Positions 41,159 through 50,594 are shown, counted from the first letter of the stretch. The stretch: 64,000 nucleotides of DNA from JASJAR01 sp038530285 (GCA_038530285.1 JBCBCY010000006.1:62001-126000), one strand, 5' to 3'. A program made the numbers and translations. The notes: generated from the letters alone by a model not told the origin.

Positions 41159-41956
41159 TTACCGGTGATCCGCCCAAAAGGTGTCGAGGGCTGCAAGATA
41201 GGCCGGAAAAGACATCAGATCGACGTGGTTCGCGCCGGCAATCTCGCTACGCTCCACCTCAATTCCGGCCCGCAACATGACGTCCTTCAGCGACTGAGAC
41301 CGCACCGCGGGGATCAGCGGGTCCCGGTCCCCGTGAAGGATCGTCACGGGGACCGAAATCCCGCCGACATCATCAGCTGTGCGCCACTTTTCCACCCCGG
41401 CCAAGCGGCAGGCCGGCAGGTAGGACGCCTGCGCCAGAAGCGTGCACAACCGGTCATAAGGGGCCGACAGCAACACCGCGGCGACCTCGCGCCGGGCGGC
41501 CACATGAACCGCCAGACCCGACCCCAGGGAATAGCCGTGGATCAGGGGCGGGTCCGCAAACCCAAGACCCGGCAGCGCGTCCATCAGTGCCAGAGCATCG
41601 ACTTTCAGCTGGGCTTCACGGGTCGGGCCCAACGTGCCGCCACCACCGCGATAGGTCATCGCAACCACCGAGGCCCCTTGGTCGAGGTGATAATCCAGGA
41701 TCGAACGGAACAGGTGAAGCGACCCGCCGTTGCCCATGAAATAGACAATGACCGGCGCATCCTCAGCGCCTTGGGCAACATAGGCCGGCAGTGGCGCGGC
41801 ACCGTCGACCGCAACCTCAACGGTTTCAAAGGCCGGGTGGTCAAAGACCGTCTGATCGAATGGATAGATATAGCGTTTGTGGATCGCCACCATCACGGCG
41901 CCGTAGATCACGTAGCCCACGACCGCCAGCGCGATCAATTTGCCCAGAAGGCTCAC
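41159..41956 (-). CDS. Membrane-anchored alpha/beta hydrolase
   Basis: A 265-residue hydrolase with an N-terminal hydrophobic anchor (LLGKLIALAVVGYVIYGAVMVAI), the nucleophile elbow LIHGYSLGSGLAVHV, an acid in ILHGDRDPLIP, and the final His in AGANHVDLMSF. Architecture resembles ABHD13/BEM46-like hydrolases facing the periplasm. Substrate unknown. It lies three bases downstream of coaD and is probably co-transcribed with it. Confidence 0.84.
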   Translation of the reverse strand: MSLLGKLIALAVVGYVIYGAVMVAIHKRYIYPFDQTVFDHPAFETVEVAVDGAAPLPAYVAQGAEDAPVIVYFMGNGGSLHLFRSILDYHLDQGASVVAMTYRGGGGTLGPTREAQLKVDALALMDALPGLGFADPPLIHGYSLGSGLAVHVAARREVAAVLLSAPYDRLCTLLAQASYLPACRLAGVEKWRTADDVGGISVPVTILHGDRDPLIPAVRSQSLKDVMLRAGIEVERSEIAGANHVDLMSFPAYLAALDTFWADHR

Positions 41957-41959
41957 CGG

Positions 41960-42451
41960 TCAGCCAAGCTTGGCGCGCAACGCATCATGCACCGCTGCGG
42001 GCACGAAGGGGCCGACATCGCCGCCCAACCGCGCAATTTCCTTCACCAGTTTCGACGCAATCGCCTGATGCTGAGCCTCTGCCATCAGGAAAACCGTCTC
42101 AATCCCGTCATCAAGTCGCCGGTTCATGCCGACCATCTGGAACTCGTATTCGAAGTCCGCCACCGCGCGCAGGCCCCGCAGAATGATCGTCGCGCCGACA
42201 TCGCGGGCGCAATTGACCAAAAGGTTCTCAAACGGATGGACCACAATCTCGACCCCGGTGGCCTCGGCGATGGGGGCGCATTGCTCGGCCACCATGGCGG
42301 CGCGTTCGTCGATGGAAAACAACGGGCCCTTGTCGCGGTTGATCGCCACGCCCATCACCAGCCGATCGACCAGCTGGGTGGCACGGCGCACAATATCAAG
42401 ATGCCCCAGTGTGACCGGATCAAAGGTTCCGGGATAAAGACCGATACGCAT
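41960..42451 (-). CDS. coaD: Phosphopantetheine adenylyltransferase
   Basis: Penultimate step of coenzyme A synthesis. The 163-residue protein has GLYPGTFDPVTLGHLDIVRRA with the T/HXGH-type motif, ILRGLRAVADFEYEFQMVGMNR and IASKLVKEIARLGGDVGPFVP. Length is normal. Confidence 0.96.
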   Translation of the reverse strand: MRIGLYPGTFDPVTLGHLDIVRRATQLVDRLVMGVAINRDKGPLFSIDERAAMVAEQCAPIAEATGVEIVVHPFENLLVNCARDVGATIILRGLRAVADFEYEFQMVGMNRRLDDGIETVFLMAEAQHQAIASKLVKEIARLGGDVGPFVPAAVHDALRAKLG

Positions 42452-42551
42452 GGGAGACCTTTCGCGCGCCCAATTTCAACCGGACCTTGCCGAATTCGGC
42501 AGGATCCATCAAGCCTTTGCGGGGCATGGATAAAAATTGATGCCTTTGGGC

Positions 42552-42986
42552 TCAGTAGCCTTTGATCATCCCTTCAAGCGCATCTTTCTCCATCGCCAGT
42601 TGCGACAAACGCGCTTTGACAACGTCACCGATCGAGATCAATCCGATCATCGCCTCGCCCTGCATCACGGGCATATGGCGAAACCGGCCAGAGGTCATCT
42701 TGCTCATCACCGAATCCGCAGTCTCGGGCCCTTCGCAGGTCACCAGGTCCTTGGTCATCAGCTCGGTGACGTCCGCGTTCAGCACAGATGGCCCGCGGCG
42801 TCCCAATTCGCGCACGATGTCGCGCTCAGACAGAATGCCCAGCGGCACAGACCCGTCGCGCGAAACGATTAGCGCACCGATACGGCGGGCCGATAGCATC
42901 TCGGTGGCTTCGGTAATTGTGGTCTCTGGCGGTACGGTGAACACATCACCGCCGCCCTTGGCAGCAAGGATTTGGTGAACGAGCAT
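42552..42986 (-). CDS. Tandem CBS-domain protein
   Basis: A 144-residue protein made of two CBS motifs (about residues 8-65 and 72-130), with GILSERDIVRELGRRG in the first and MPVMQGEAMIGLISIGDVVKARL in the second. Such stand-alone pairs bind adenosine nucleotides and regulate partners. ATG 42986 begins MLVHQILAAKGG; the longer reading is upstream leader. Confidence 0.88.
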   Translation of the reverse strand: MLVHQILAAKGGGDVFTVPPETTITEATEMLSARRIGALIVSRDGSVPLGILSERDIVRELGRRGPSVLNADVTELMTKDLVTCEGPETADSVMSKMTSGRFRHMPVMQGEAMIGLISIGDVVKARLSQLAMEKDALEGMIKGY

Positions 42987-43022
42987 CGGCGCCTCCCTAC
43001 GCAATGGACGTTGTAGTAAAGG

Positions 43023-43949
43023 CTAGCCTGCGGTGCGCCCCCCGGCCCTGTCAAGGGCGTGATCGGTGTGCAGTAGTTCGCGCCTAAGCCCGCCGACCAC
43101 CGCATCGGCCAGTCTGCGCTGGCGTGGCGCGCGTGCTTCATCGGCGTGGCGCACCAGCCAGAACGTCCGGGTCAAGCGCACCTCATCTGGCAGCACGCGC
43201 ACAAGGTTCGCGGCATCTTTCAGGGCAAAATTATGGACAAACCCGATGCCGCCCCCGGCCCGCAGCAGGTTCAATTGCACAGCGACCGAGTTTGATGCAA
43301 GCCGCGGCCTGTCGATGCCCACCGCCGACAGGTAGTCAAGTTCCTTGTCAAAAATCATATCCGGAATGTAGCCCACAACAGCATGCGCCTTCAGATCTTC
43401 GATGCCGGCAACCTTGGGCGCCTCGGCCAGGTATGCCCGGTCTGCAGCAAGCGACAGGTGGTAATCGGCGATCTTCTGAACGGTCAAGCGCCCCGCTGTG
43501 GGCCGGCTGACCGTGACGGCCATGTCCGCCTCGCGCTGGGACAGGTTGACGACCCGCGGCAACGCCAGCACCTGCGCCTCAAGTCCGGGATTTGCCCGCG
43601 CGATGTCCGCCACCACCGGCGGCAGCAGGAAATTCGCACAGCCATCGGGCGCCCCGATGCGCAGCGTCCCGGTCAGTGTGTCGGCGGTTCCGGGCGTCTC
43701 GGCGGCGGCTTCGGCGGCGCGTTCCATGGCTTCGGCAGTCCGTTGCAGCTCTTCGCCCGACGCGGTCAATTCATAGCCCTGGGGCGAGCGGACAAAGAAC
43801 ACCGCGCCAAGGTCGCGTTCCAGCCGGGCCACACGGCGGCTGATGGTGGCCGGGTCCAGTCGCAGCGCGGTGGCCGCGCCGGTCAAACTGCGCGCGCGCG
43901 CCACAGACAGGAAAATTCTCAGGTCATCCCAGTTCATGCGGGCGTTCAT
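43023..43949 (-). CDS. LysR-family regulator, divergent from mmsA
   Basis: A 308-residue LysR protein with helix-turn-helix MNWDDLRIFLSVARARSLTGAATALRLDPATISRRVARLE and an effector domain from about residue 95. No Shine-Dalgarno sequence is seen before ATG 43949; ATG 43937 (MNWDDLR) is the alternative start, and a leaderless mRNA is possible. Head-to-head orientation with mmsA across 94 bases suggests control of mmsA. Confidence 0.9.
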   Translation of the reverse strand: MNARMNWDDLRIFLSVARARSLTGAATALRLDPATISRRVARLERDLGAVFFVRSPQGYELTASGEELQRTAEAMERAAEAAAETPGTADTLTGTLRIGAPDGCANFLLPPVVADIARANPGLEAQVLALPRVVNLSQREADMAVTVSRPTAGRLTVQKIADYHLSLAADRAYLAEAPKVAGIEDLKAHAVVGYIPDMIFDKELDYLSAVGIDRPRLASNSVAVQLNLLRAGGGIGFVHNFALKDAANLVRVLPDEVRLTRTFWLVRHADEARAPRQRRLADAVVGGLRRELLHTDHALDRAGGRTAG

Positions 43950-44043
43950 ACAGGTATTTTTGCAAGATGTATTTGCCGAAACGGCGCTTTTTGCCAAGCG
44001 ACCGGCGCCTTAGGCTGCGCCAAAGCAATCAACGGAGCGTCCC

Positions 44044-45543
44044 ATGCAAGAATTGACCCATTACGTGAATGGAAAAATGGCCCCCGGCACCTCGGGCGTC
44101 TTTGGTGATGTGTTCAACCCCGCCACGGGCGAGGTTCAGGCGAAACTGCCCATGGCGAGCCCTGACGAAATGACCGCCGCGATTGAGGCGGCAGCCGAGG
44201 CGCAAATCGCCTGGGGCAACACCAATCCGCAGCGCCGCGCGCGTGTCATGATGGCCATGGTGGGCCTGATGCACCGCGATATGGACAAGCTGGCCGAAGC
44301 GCTCAGCCGCGAACACGGCAAGACCTTTCTGGATGCCAAGGGCGATCTGCAGCGCGGGCTGGAGGTGATCGAGTTTTGCATCGGCGCGCCGCATCTTCTG
44401 AAGGGCGAGTATACGGATGCCGCCGGCACCGGGATTGATCTTTATTCCATGCGCCAACCCCTTGGCGTTGTGGGGGCGGTGATGCCGTTCAACTTTCCTG
44501 CCATGATGCCGCTGTGGCACGTGGGCCCCGCACTGGCCTGCGGCAATGCGGTGGTCCTCAAACCGTCTGAGCGTGACCCATCCGTACCGCTGATGCTGGC
44601 GGAACTCTTCGTCGAAGCGGGCCTGCCTGCGGGGGTGTTCCAGGTCGTGAACGGCGACAAGGCGGCCGTCGACACGATCCTTGATTCCGACATCATCCAG
44701 GCGGTGTCCTTTGTCGGGTCCACCCCGATCGCACAATATATCTATTCGCGCGCAGCCGCGACCGGCAAACGCGCCCAGTGCTTTGGCGGGGCAAAGAACC
44801 ACCTGATCGTCATGCCGGACGCCGATATGGACCAGGCCGCCGACGCATTGGTGGGGGCGGGCTTCGGGGCAGCGGGCGAACGCTGCATGGCGGTCTCTGT
44901 CGCCGTGCCCGTGGGCGAAGACACCGCCGACCGGTTGATCGAAAAGCTCGTCCCCCGGGTCGAACGGTTGAAGGTCGGGCCTTACACTGCTGGCGAAGAT
45001 GTGGATTTCGGCCCCGTTGTCACGGCCGCGGCCAAAGAGCGGATCCTGGGGCTGATCCAATCGGGCGTTGATCAAGGCGCTGACCTGGTGGTGGATAACC
45101 GCGACTTCTCGCTTCAGGGCTATGAAGACGGGTTCTTTGTTGGCCCGCATCTGTTTGACCGGGTCACGCCGGATATGGACATCTACAAGACCGAGATTTT
45201 CGGGCCTGTCCTGTCGACCGTGCGCGCGGCCAGCTACGATGAAGCCGTGGCCCTCGCGATGGATCATGAATACGGCAACGGCACCGCGATTTTCACCCGC
45301 GACGGCGATACCGCGCGCGATTTTGCCCACCGGATCAACATCGGCATGGTCGGGATCAACGTACCGATCCCCGTGCCATTGGCCTACCATACGTTCGGGG
45401 GTTGGAAGAAATCGGTGTTCGGCGATCTCAACCAGCATGGGCCTGACAGCTTCAAATTTTACACGCGCACCAAAACCGTTACCGCGCGCTGGCCGTCGGG
45501 CATCAAGGAAGGCGGCGAGTTCAACTTCAAAGCCGTGGACTGA
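44044..45543 (+). CDS. mmsA: Methylmalonate-semialdehyde dehydrogenase (acylating)
   Basis: CoA-dependent aldehyde dehydrogenase of valine and inositol degradation. The 499-residue protein has VMPFNFPAMMPLWHVGPALACGNAVVLKPSE, the MmsA-type FGGAKNHLIVMPDAD and nucleophile region GFGAAGERCMAVSVAVPVG, and PLAYHTFGGWKKSVFGD. ACGGAGCG precedes the ATG. No other valine genes are nearby. Confidence 0.95.
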   Translation: MQELTHYVNGKMAPGTSGVFGDVFNPATGEVQAKLPMASPDEMTAAIEAAAEAQIAWGNTNPQRRARVMMAMVGLMHRDMDKLAEALSREHGKTFLDAKGDLQRGLEVIEFCIGAPHLLKGEYTDAAGTGIDLYSMRQPLGVVGAVMPFNFPAMMPLWHVGPALACGNAVVLKPSERDPSVPLMLAELFVEAGLPAGVFQVVNGDKAAVDTILDSDIIQAVSFVGSTPIAQYIYSRAAATGKRAQCFGGAKNHLIVMPDADMDQAADALVGAGFGAAGERCMAVSVAVPVGEDTADRLIEKLVPRVERLKVGPYTAGEDVDFGPVVTAAAKERILGLIQSGVDQGADLVVDNRDFSLQGYEDGFFVGPHLFDRVTPDMDIYKTEIFGPVLSTVRAASYDEAVALAMDHEYGNGTAIFTRDGDTARDFAHRINIGMVGINVPIPVPLAYHTFGGWKKSVFGDLNQHGPDSFKFYTRTKTVTARWPSGIKEGGEFNFKAVD

Positions 45544-45559
45544 ACCGTCACGCGAAACG

Positions 45560-45592
45560 AAAAAGGCGGCCCCCCAGGGGACCGCCTTCTTC
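45560..45592. terminator. Hairpin between mmsA and the VPLPA-CTERM gene
   Basis: AAGGCGG and CCGCCTT pair as a 7-base stem enclosing a C6/G4 run, with an A-rich left side and a T-containing right side. It lies between convergent genes and could act as a bidirectional terminator. Confidence 0.65.
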
Positions 45593-45615
45593 ACCATCTA
45601 ACCGCTCGTAACTCG

Positions 45616-46245
45616 TTACGACGTCTTGCGGCGCTTCATGGCAGCGATGCCGCCAAGGCCAGCCAAAAGCATCCAACCTGCGGCCGGCAACGGCACAGGC
45701 GATACCTCTGCGTGAACACCTTTGAACTTCCACGCATCGTGGTCGCCAGTTGCCCCAAGCAGGAACATCGAACCGGTGTACACACCGCTGGCCAGATACG
45801 TCACAGCCGACGTGCCCTTACCTTCATAATCCCAGGCCGATCCCGACCAGGAGTACAGGCGGAACTTGTCGTTGCTTCCGAAGTAGCTGAACGCGAGTTT
45901 CGCCAGCGAGACCTCTTTACCGAATGTCAGCTTCAGGAACTCGTTGGAATACGCGCCGTCCACCTTATGGGAATCGCCTGAGTTGAATTTCTTCAACCCG
46001 ATGCCGTTGTCCCATTCGCCAAGACCGCCAACAGCCGAACAGCTGCTGTCGTTCGGCCCCTTGCCATCGTCACAACGCATCCCCGTCACGGTCAGCGACA
46101 GACCGCTTTTGGTTTGCGAAATGGCACTTTCATAATACCCGCTTTGGGATGGTGATCCTGCTCCGAAGTGGAAACCCACTGTCGATGCAGACCCCGCGCC
46201 AGCACTCAGCGCGACAGCCGCAACGGCTGCTAAAATCGTCTTCAT
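45616..46245 (-). CDS. Secreted VPLPA-CTERM sorting-domain protein
   Basis: A 209-residue exported protein. It has a signal peptide (MKTILAAVAAVALSAGAGSAS), a beta-rich middle with two cysteines in MRCDDGKGPNDSSCSAVGG, and a C-terminal tripartite sorting signal: SPVPLPAAGWMLLAGLGGIAA then MKRRKTS. Such tails are processed by exosortases (XrtD type for VPLPA) and are often linked to extracellular polysaccharide. No exosortase is in the window. Start ATG 46245 is chosen for the signal peptide. Confidence 0.88.
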   Translation of the reverse strand: MKTILAAVAAVALSAGAGSASTVGFHFGAGSPSQSGYYESAISQTKSGLSLTVTGMRCDDGKGPNDSSCSAVGGLGEWDNGIGLKKFNSGDSHKVDGAYSNEFLKLTFGKEVSLAKLAFSYFGSNDKFRLYSWSGSAWDYEGKGTSAVTYLASGVYTGSMFLLGATGDHDAWKFKGVHAEVSPVPLPAAGWMLLAGLGGIAAMKRRKTS

Positions 46246-46473
46246 TCGCCCCTCACTCACTTAAACAACCCGTCAACACCGACGAGCTCACCGAAATACC
46301 ATGCCAGATCAGCGGTTTTTTGCCAACACCAACCTGCATAGTTTTTGTGCAGATGCGCGCAAACGCTGCGCGACTTGCGCGTCGCGCTGCCGACCCCATA
46401 AGATGTTGTTTAACAGACGATTAAGGTCACCGGCCCCACGCCGCGCCATCAAAATAGGCCGAATGCTCACCGA

Positions 46474-46494
46474 TTGTTTCGAAACGCGAAACAA
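46474..46494. promoter_or_regulatory. Inverted repeat upstream of the YbdK-type ligase
   Basis: TTGTTTCG-aaacg-CGAAACAA has perfect 8-base arms, ending 39 bases before the GTG start at 46534. Position and symmetry suit an operator. The rest of the 46246-46533 gap shows no gene. Confidence 0.5.
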
Positions 46495-46533
46495 ATTGTG
46501 CAGCCCAATGGCCCCGCCCGAAGGAGAATACGC

Positions 46534-47664
46534 GTGACGCCAATGCCCGCCTTCACACTGGGGATTGAAGAGGAATACCTGCTCGTGGATCGCTCCACGA
46601 TGGATCTGGCCGAGGCGCCCGCGACCATGATGGAGGCGTGCAAAAAGACCCTTGGCGATCAGGTCAGCCCGGAGTTTCTGCAATGCCAGGTCGAAGTGGG
46701 CACCACGGTCTGCCGTGACATCGCGGCTGCGCGCGACGACCTGCGCCGGTTGCGACATGCCGTGGCCAAGGCCGCCGACGCCCATGGTCTGGCCCCCATC
46801 GCGGTGTCCTGCCACCCTTTTGCGGAATGGCGTGACCAGACCCATACCGACCGCGAACGCTACCATGATCTGCAACGCGCCCTTGCCGGCGTCGCTCGGC
46901 GGCTTTTGATCTCGGGCATGCATGTCCATATCGGCGTCCCCGACCCCGACATGCGCATCGATCTGATGAACCAGCTGTCGTACTTCCTGCCGCATCTTCT
47001 GGCACTGTCGACATCCTCGCCGTTTTGGCAAGGCGCGGACACGGGTCTGGCGTCCTACCGGCTGACGGTGTTTGACAACCTGCCGCGCACGGGCCTGCCG
47101 CCGCAGTTCGGGTCCTGGGCGGAATACGAGCGAACCGCGAACATCCTTGTCGATCTGGGTGTGATCGAAGACAGCACGAAAATCTGGTGGGACCTGCGCC
47201 CGTCGTCGCGTTACCCCACGATAGAAAGCCGAATTTGCGATGTCTCGCCCCGGCTGGAAGACGCGCTGACCATTGCAGCGCTGACCCAATGTCTGACCCG
47301 GATGCTTTGGCGCTTGTCGGGGCGCAACCAGCGCTGGCGCATGTATGACCGGTTTTTGATCGGCGAAAACCGTTGGCGCGCCCAGCGGTTCGGCACCTCA
47401 GAAGGGCTGATCGATTTTGGTCAACGCACCATTGTCCCGATTGCAGAGCTGATCGACGAACTGATTGAACTGGTTTGGCAGGACGCCGAGGCCCTGGGAT
47501 GCACCGGCGAGGTGATGCGCGCGCGCGACATGGTCGCCGGTGGCACCTCTGCGGGTCGCCAGCGCGCCACCTTCGCGACAGCCAAAGCCACCGGCGCAGA
47601 CACAGATACCGCATTGCGCGGGGTTGTGGCCGGGTTGATCGAAGAGTTCACCCTCGATCTTTAG
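46534..47664 (+). CDS. YbdK-type carboxylate-amine ligase (GCS2 family)
   Basis: A 376-residue member of the glutamate-cysteine ligase 2 family. It has FTLGIEEEYLLVDRSTMDLAEAP at the N-terminus, ISGMHVHIGVPDPDMRIDLMNQL, and WWDLRPSSRYPTIESRICDV. The family makes gamma-glutamyl-type amide bonds with ATP; the physiological product is unknown. GTG 46534 has AAGGAG seven bases upstream. It overlaps the convergent DUF808 gene by four bases. Confidence 0.9.
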   Translation: MTPMPAFTLGIEEEYLLVDRSTMDLAEAPATMMEACKKTLGDQVSPEFLQCQVEVGTTVCRDIAAARDDLRRLRHAVAKAADAHGLAPIAVSCHPFAEWRDQTHTDRERYHDLQRALAGVARRLLISGMHVHIGVPDPDMRIDLMNQLSYFLPHLLALSTSSPFWQGADTGLASYRLTVFDNLPRTGLPPQFGSWAEYERTANILVDLGVIEDSTKIWWDLRPSSRYPTIESRICDVSPRLEDALTIAALTQCLTRMLWRLSGRNQRWRMYDRFLIGENRWRAQRFGTSEGLIDFGQRTIVPIAELIDELIELVWQDAEALGCTGEVMRARDMVAGGTSAGRQRATFATAKATGADTDTALRGVVAGLIEEFTLDL

Positions 47665-48683
47665 TGGGCCGCACCGCCGCCGCTGCCGCCCCTAATCATG
47701 TTGACCAGCGGAAGGATCCCTTTGGTCACGACCGGGATCAAGATAAACCCGAGGATCAGCCCAAACACACCGTCCAGCGTGGCCACCACAAGCCATTCTA
47801 CAAAGCCTTGCGCCGTCGTCAGCCCGTGCGCGATGCTTTCGGCCACCCCGTGGATGGCCCCGTAGGGCGCATGCATGCCCAGATCATCAAGCCCGTGGAT
47901 CACAATGCTACCCCCAACCCAAAGCATCGCAGCCGTTCCGACCACGGAAATCACGGTCAGCACCCGCGGCATCGCACGCACGATCCCATGCCCCAACGCC
48001 CGTCCGGCGGATGTCCGTCCGTTTTGTGACAACGCCAGCCCCACATCGTCGGCTTTCACCAGCACAGCAACCGCGCCGTAAACCAGGGCCGTAATCCCTA
48101 CGGCCACGGCGGCCAAAACAATCGCCGAAGTCGTGAAATCATCGCTTTCGATGGCCGACAACGAGATCGTCATGATCTCAGCCGACAAGATGAAATCGGT
48201 CTTGATCGCCCCTGCCACCCGGGTCTCTTCCAGATGGGCCGCATCAAGCGTTTCGGCATCCTTGGCCGCTGAGTGATCTTCTTTGTGAAAGAACACATGG
48301 GCGACTTTCTCAGCCCCTTCAAAACACAGATAACATCCGCCAAGCATCAAAAGCGGTGTCAGGACCCAGGGCAGAAAGGCATTCAACAACAAGGCAAGCG
48401 GCAGCAAGATCACCAGCTTGTTGAAAAATGACGCCCGCGCGATTTTCCAGACAATCGGCAGTTCGCGCGCCGCGGGCAGGCCGGTGACATATTTCGGCGT
48501 CACGGCCGCATCGTCGATAACGACACCGGCGGCTTTCGATCCGGCCTTGACCGCATCATCAACCACGGTGGCTGCGACCTTGCCACCGACCTTTGTCGCC
48601 TGGGCGGCCAGATCATCAACCTGGCTTGCCGCCAGCTTCGCAATTGCTGCGACATCATCCAAAAGTGCAAGAAGACCGCTCAT
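47661..48683 (-). CDS. DUF808-family membrane protein (YedI-like)
   Basis: A 340-residue protein beginning MSGLLALLDDVAAIAKLAAS, the conserved DUF808 start. Further family features are VVIDDAAVTPKYVTGLPAARELPIVWKIARASFFNKL and several later hydrophobic segments. Function is unknown in the family. ATG 48683 is preferred; the open frame continues upstream but would run antisense through the P450 gene. Confidence 0.9.
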   Translation of the reverse strand: MSGLLALLDDVAAIAKLAASQVDDLAAQATKVGGKVAATVVDDAVKAGSKAAGVVIDDAAVTPKYVTGLPAARELPIVWKIARASFFNKLVILLPLALLLNAFLPWVLTPLLMLGGCYLCFEGAEKVAHVFFHKEDHSAAKDAETLDAAHLEETRVAGAIKTDFILSAEIMTISLSAIESDDFTTSAIVLAAVAVGITALVYGAVAVLVKADDVGLALSQNGRTSAGRALGHGIVRAMPRVLTVISVVGTAAMLWVGGSIVIHGLDDLGMHAPYGAIHGVAESIAHGLTTAQGFVEWLVVATLDGVFGLILGFILIPVVTKGILPLVNMIRGGSGGGAAH

Positions 48684-48809
48684 CAACCTCAGCCCTGTAT
48701 CATTTGCATATTGGCTATCATCGAAGCCGCCCCGCGCCAACCGGTCCACTTTCGCGCGCCGCCACGATCCAGTATGCGGGACGCAACGCTCACCCGGTCC
48801 ACGCCCAAA

Positions 48810-50021
48810 ATGTTGAACACCCCCGCCAAAGAGCTCAAAGCGATCGCGCAATCGCCCAAAGACCCCGCCTTCGTGCAGGACCCCTACCCGTTTTATGGCC
48901 GGGCACGCGCGCACGGCGAGTTGGTCTATTGGACCGACTACGACATGCCCGTCGCTTTCAGCCACCGCGCGGTGAGCATTTTGCTGAAAGACCGCCGGTT
49001 CGGGCGGATGCCACCCAAAGACGTCGCACCCGAGGGTTTGCCCGACCATCTGGCCGACTTTCGCCGGACCGAGGCGTATTCTCTGCTGGACCTCGACGGC
49101 CCGGCGCATGTGCGTCTGCGCCGGCTCGTTGTTGCGCCGTTTTCGACCGCGCGGGCCATAGACCTTGCCCCGATGATCGAAGCGACCGCGGCAGAGCTTG
49201 TTGATGATCTGCCCGCTGGGCCGTTCGATCTGATCGCGGCGTTTGCTGAAAAGCTACCCATCAAGGTGATCTCAAAAATCATCGGCGTGCCCGACGCGAT
49301 GGGCCCGCAACTGCTGGCCTGGAGCCATGCGATGGTCGCGATGTACCAGGCCGGACGGACCCATGCCGACGAAGTCGCGGCCAACGATGCCGCGGCCGCG
49401 TTTTACGCCTATCTCAACGGGTTTCTCGATGACAGGCTGGCCGCGCCGGACGGCGCCCTTGCATCCGAACTCGTGACGCGCGACCGCGCCGACGCGCTGG
49501 AACGCGATGAGTTGATCTCGCTTCTGGTCTTGCTTTTGAACGCCGGACACGAGGCGACCGTGCATTCGATCGGCAACGCGGTCTACACCCTTTTGGCGCA
49601 AGACCAACCGTTTGACGTGGCCCGCCCCGGCGCATTGGGCCAGACGGTTGACGAAGTGCTACGCTTTGATCCTCCGCTGCACATGTTCAACCGCTATGCC
49701 CTTGAAGATGTTGAACTATGCGGTTTCCATATCCCGCGCGGTCAAAAGATCGGCGCGTCACTGGGCGCGGCCAACCGCGACCCGGCGCAATGGCGCGATC
49801 CCGACCGGTTCGATGCCACCCGTCAGGCCTCGCCGCTGATCTCCTTCGGTGCGGGGCCGCATTTCTGCCTCGGCGCGCCCTTGGCCCGGCTGGAACTTGA
49901 GATCGCCATCAAAGCTCTTTTCAATCCCGATCTGAACCTGCGGCTGGTCGAGCAGCCCCGCTACGATGACACTTACCATTTCCACGGGCTCACCCGGCTG
50001 ATGGTCGAAAAATCCGTCTGA
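48810..50021 (+). CDS. Cytochrome P450
   Basis: A 403-residue soluble bacterial P450. The haem ligand C353 lies in ISFGAGPHFCLGAPLARLE, the I-helix oxygen-activation segment is LLLNAGHEATVHS (residues 245-250), and the K-helix ExxR is EVLR (282-285). Start ATG 48810 gives the usual length but has no clear ribosome site; an ATG at 48774 would add 12 residues. No ferredoxin is adjacent, although fpr lies 5 kb away. Substrate unknown. Confidence 0.9.
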   Translation: MLNTPAKELKAIAQSPKDPAFVQDPYPFYGRARAHGELVYWTDYDMPVAFSHRAVSILLKDRRFGRMPPKDVAPEGLPDHLADFRRTEAYSLLDLDGPAHVRLRRLVVAPFSTARAIDLAPMIEATAAELVDDLPAGPFDLIAAFAEKLPIKVISKIIGVPDAMGPQLLAWSHAMVAMYQAGRTHADEVAANDAAAAFYAYLNGFLDDRLAAPDGALASELVTRDRADALERDELISLLVLLLNAGHEATVHSIGNAVYTLLAQDQPFDVARPGALGQTVDEVLRFDPPLHMFNRYALEDVELCGFHIPRGQKIGASLGAANRDPAQWRDPDRFDATRQASPLISFGAGPHFCLGAPLARLELEIAIKALFNPDLNLRLVEQPRYDDTYHFHGLTRLMVEKSV

Positions 50022-50489
50022 TCACGCGTCCAGCGGCAACATGGTCGACGACTTGATCTCTTCCATCGACAACAGGGCCGTGACGTTGAAAATCGCCACG
50101 TCCGAGATCAGGGCCTGATAAAAATCATCATAAGCCCGGGCATTTGCGACCCGAACTTTAAGAATGTAGTCGATCTCGCCGGCCAACCGGTGCGCTTCCA
50201 GGACCTCCGGGCGCGACAGCAGCGCCGCCAGAAACCGCTGCTGCCACTCCGCCTCATGGCTGGACGTCCGGATCAGCACGAAAAAGCACGCCTCAAACCC
50301 CAAGGCATCAGGGTCCAGCACCACAGTGGTCTGGCGGATCACGCCACCCTCGCGCAGCTTTTTGATCCGGTTCCAGACCGGTGTCTTGGACGAGCCGACC
50401 TTGCGCGCGATCTCGTCAAGCGATTGGTCCCCATCGCGCTGCAGTTCGGCAAGAATTTTTCGGTCGAGCACGTCGATACGGACAGACAT
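50022..50489 (-). CDS. Lrp/AsnC-family transcriptional regulator
   Basis: A 155-residue regulator. The DNA-binding domain is VRIDVLDRKILAELQRDGDQSLDEIARKVGSSKTPVWNRIKKL and the ligand-binding RAM domain follows (GEIDYILKVRVANARAYDDFYQ). It is divergent from cysG across 138 bases holding two palindromes, so it probably controls the siroheme/sulfite operon. Confidence 0.93.
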   Translation of the reverse strand: MSVRIDVLDRKILAELQRDGDQSLDEIARKVGSSKTPVWNRIKKLREGGVIRQTTVVLDPDALGFEACFFVLIRTSSHEAEWQQRFLAALLSRPEVLEAHRLAGEIDYILKVRVANARAYDDFYQALISDVAIFNVTALLSMEEIKSSTMLPLDA

Positions 50490-50539
50490 TCCTTACCCCT
50501 TTGATTTGGCGAAAATCGCCCCGCTTTGCACTTCACTTT

Positions 50540-50594
50540 GGAACATATGTCCCTAACTGCCGTCAGATACTGCCCAAAGCAAGAACAATGTTCT
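50540..50594. promoter_or_regulatory. Two palindromes in the Lrp/cysG divergent region
   Basis: GGAACATATGTCC (50540-50552, with a perfect ACATATGT core) and AGAAC-aat-GTTCT (50582-50594) lie 42 bases apart centre to centre, about four DNA turns. They are good candidates for cooperative binding by the Lrp-type regulator. Confidence 0.45.

Noticed and set aside
44029..45597. A 522-codon minus-strand frame covering mmsA
   Set aside because: It mirrors a clear mmsA gene codon for codon and has no recognisable domain.
48684..49109. Upstream extension of the DUF808 frame
   Set aside because: It would run antisense through the P450 N-terminus; the DUF808 family starts at MSGLLALLDD (48683).
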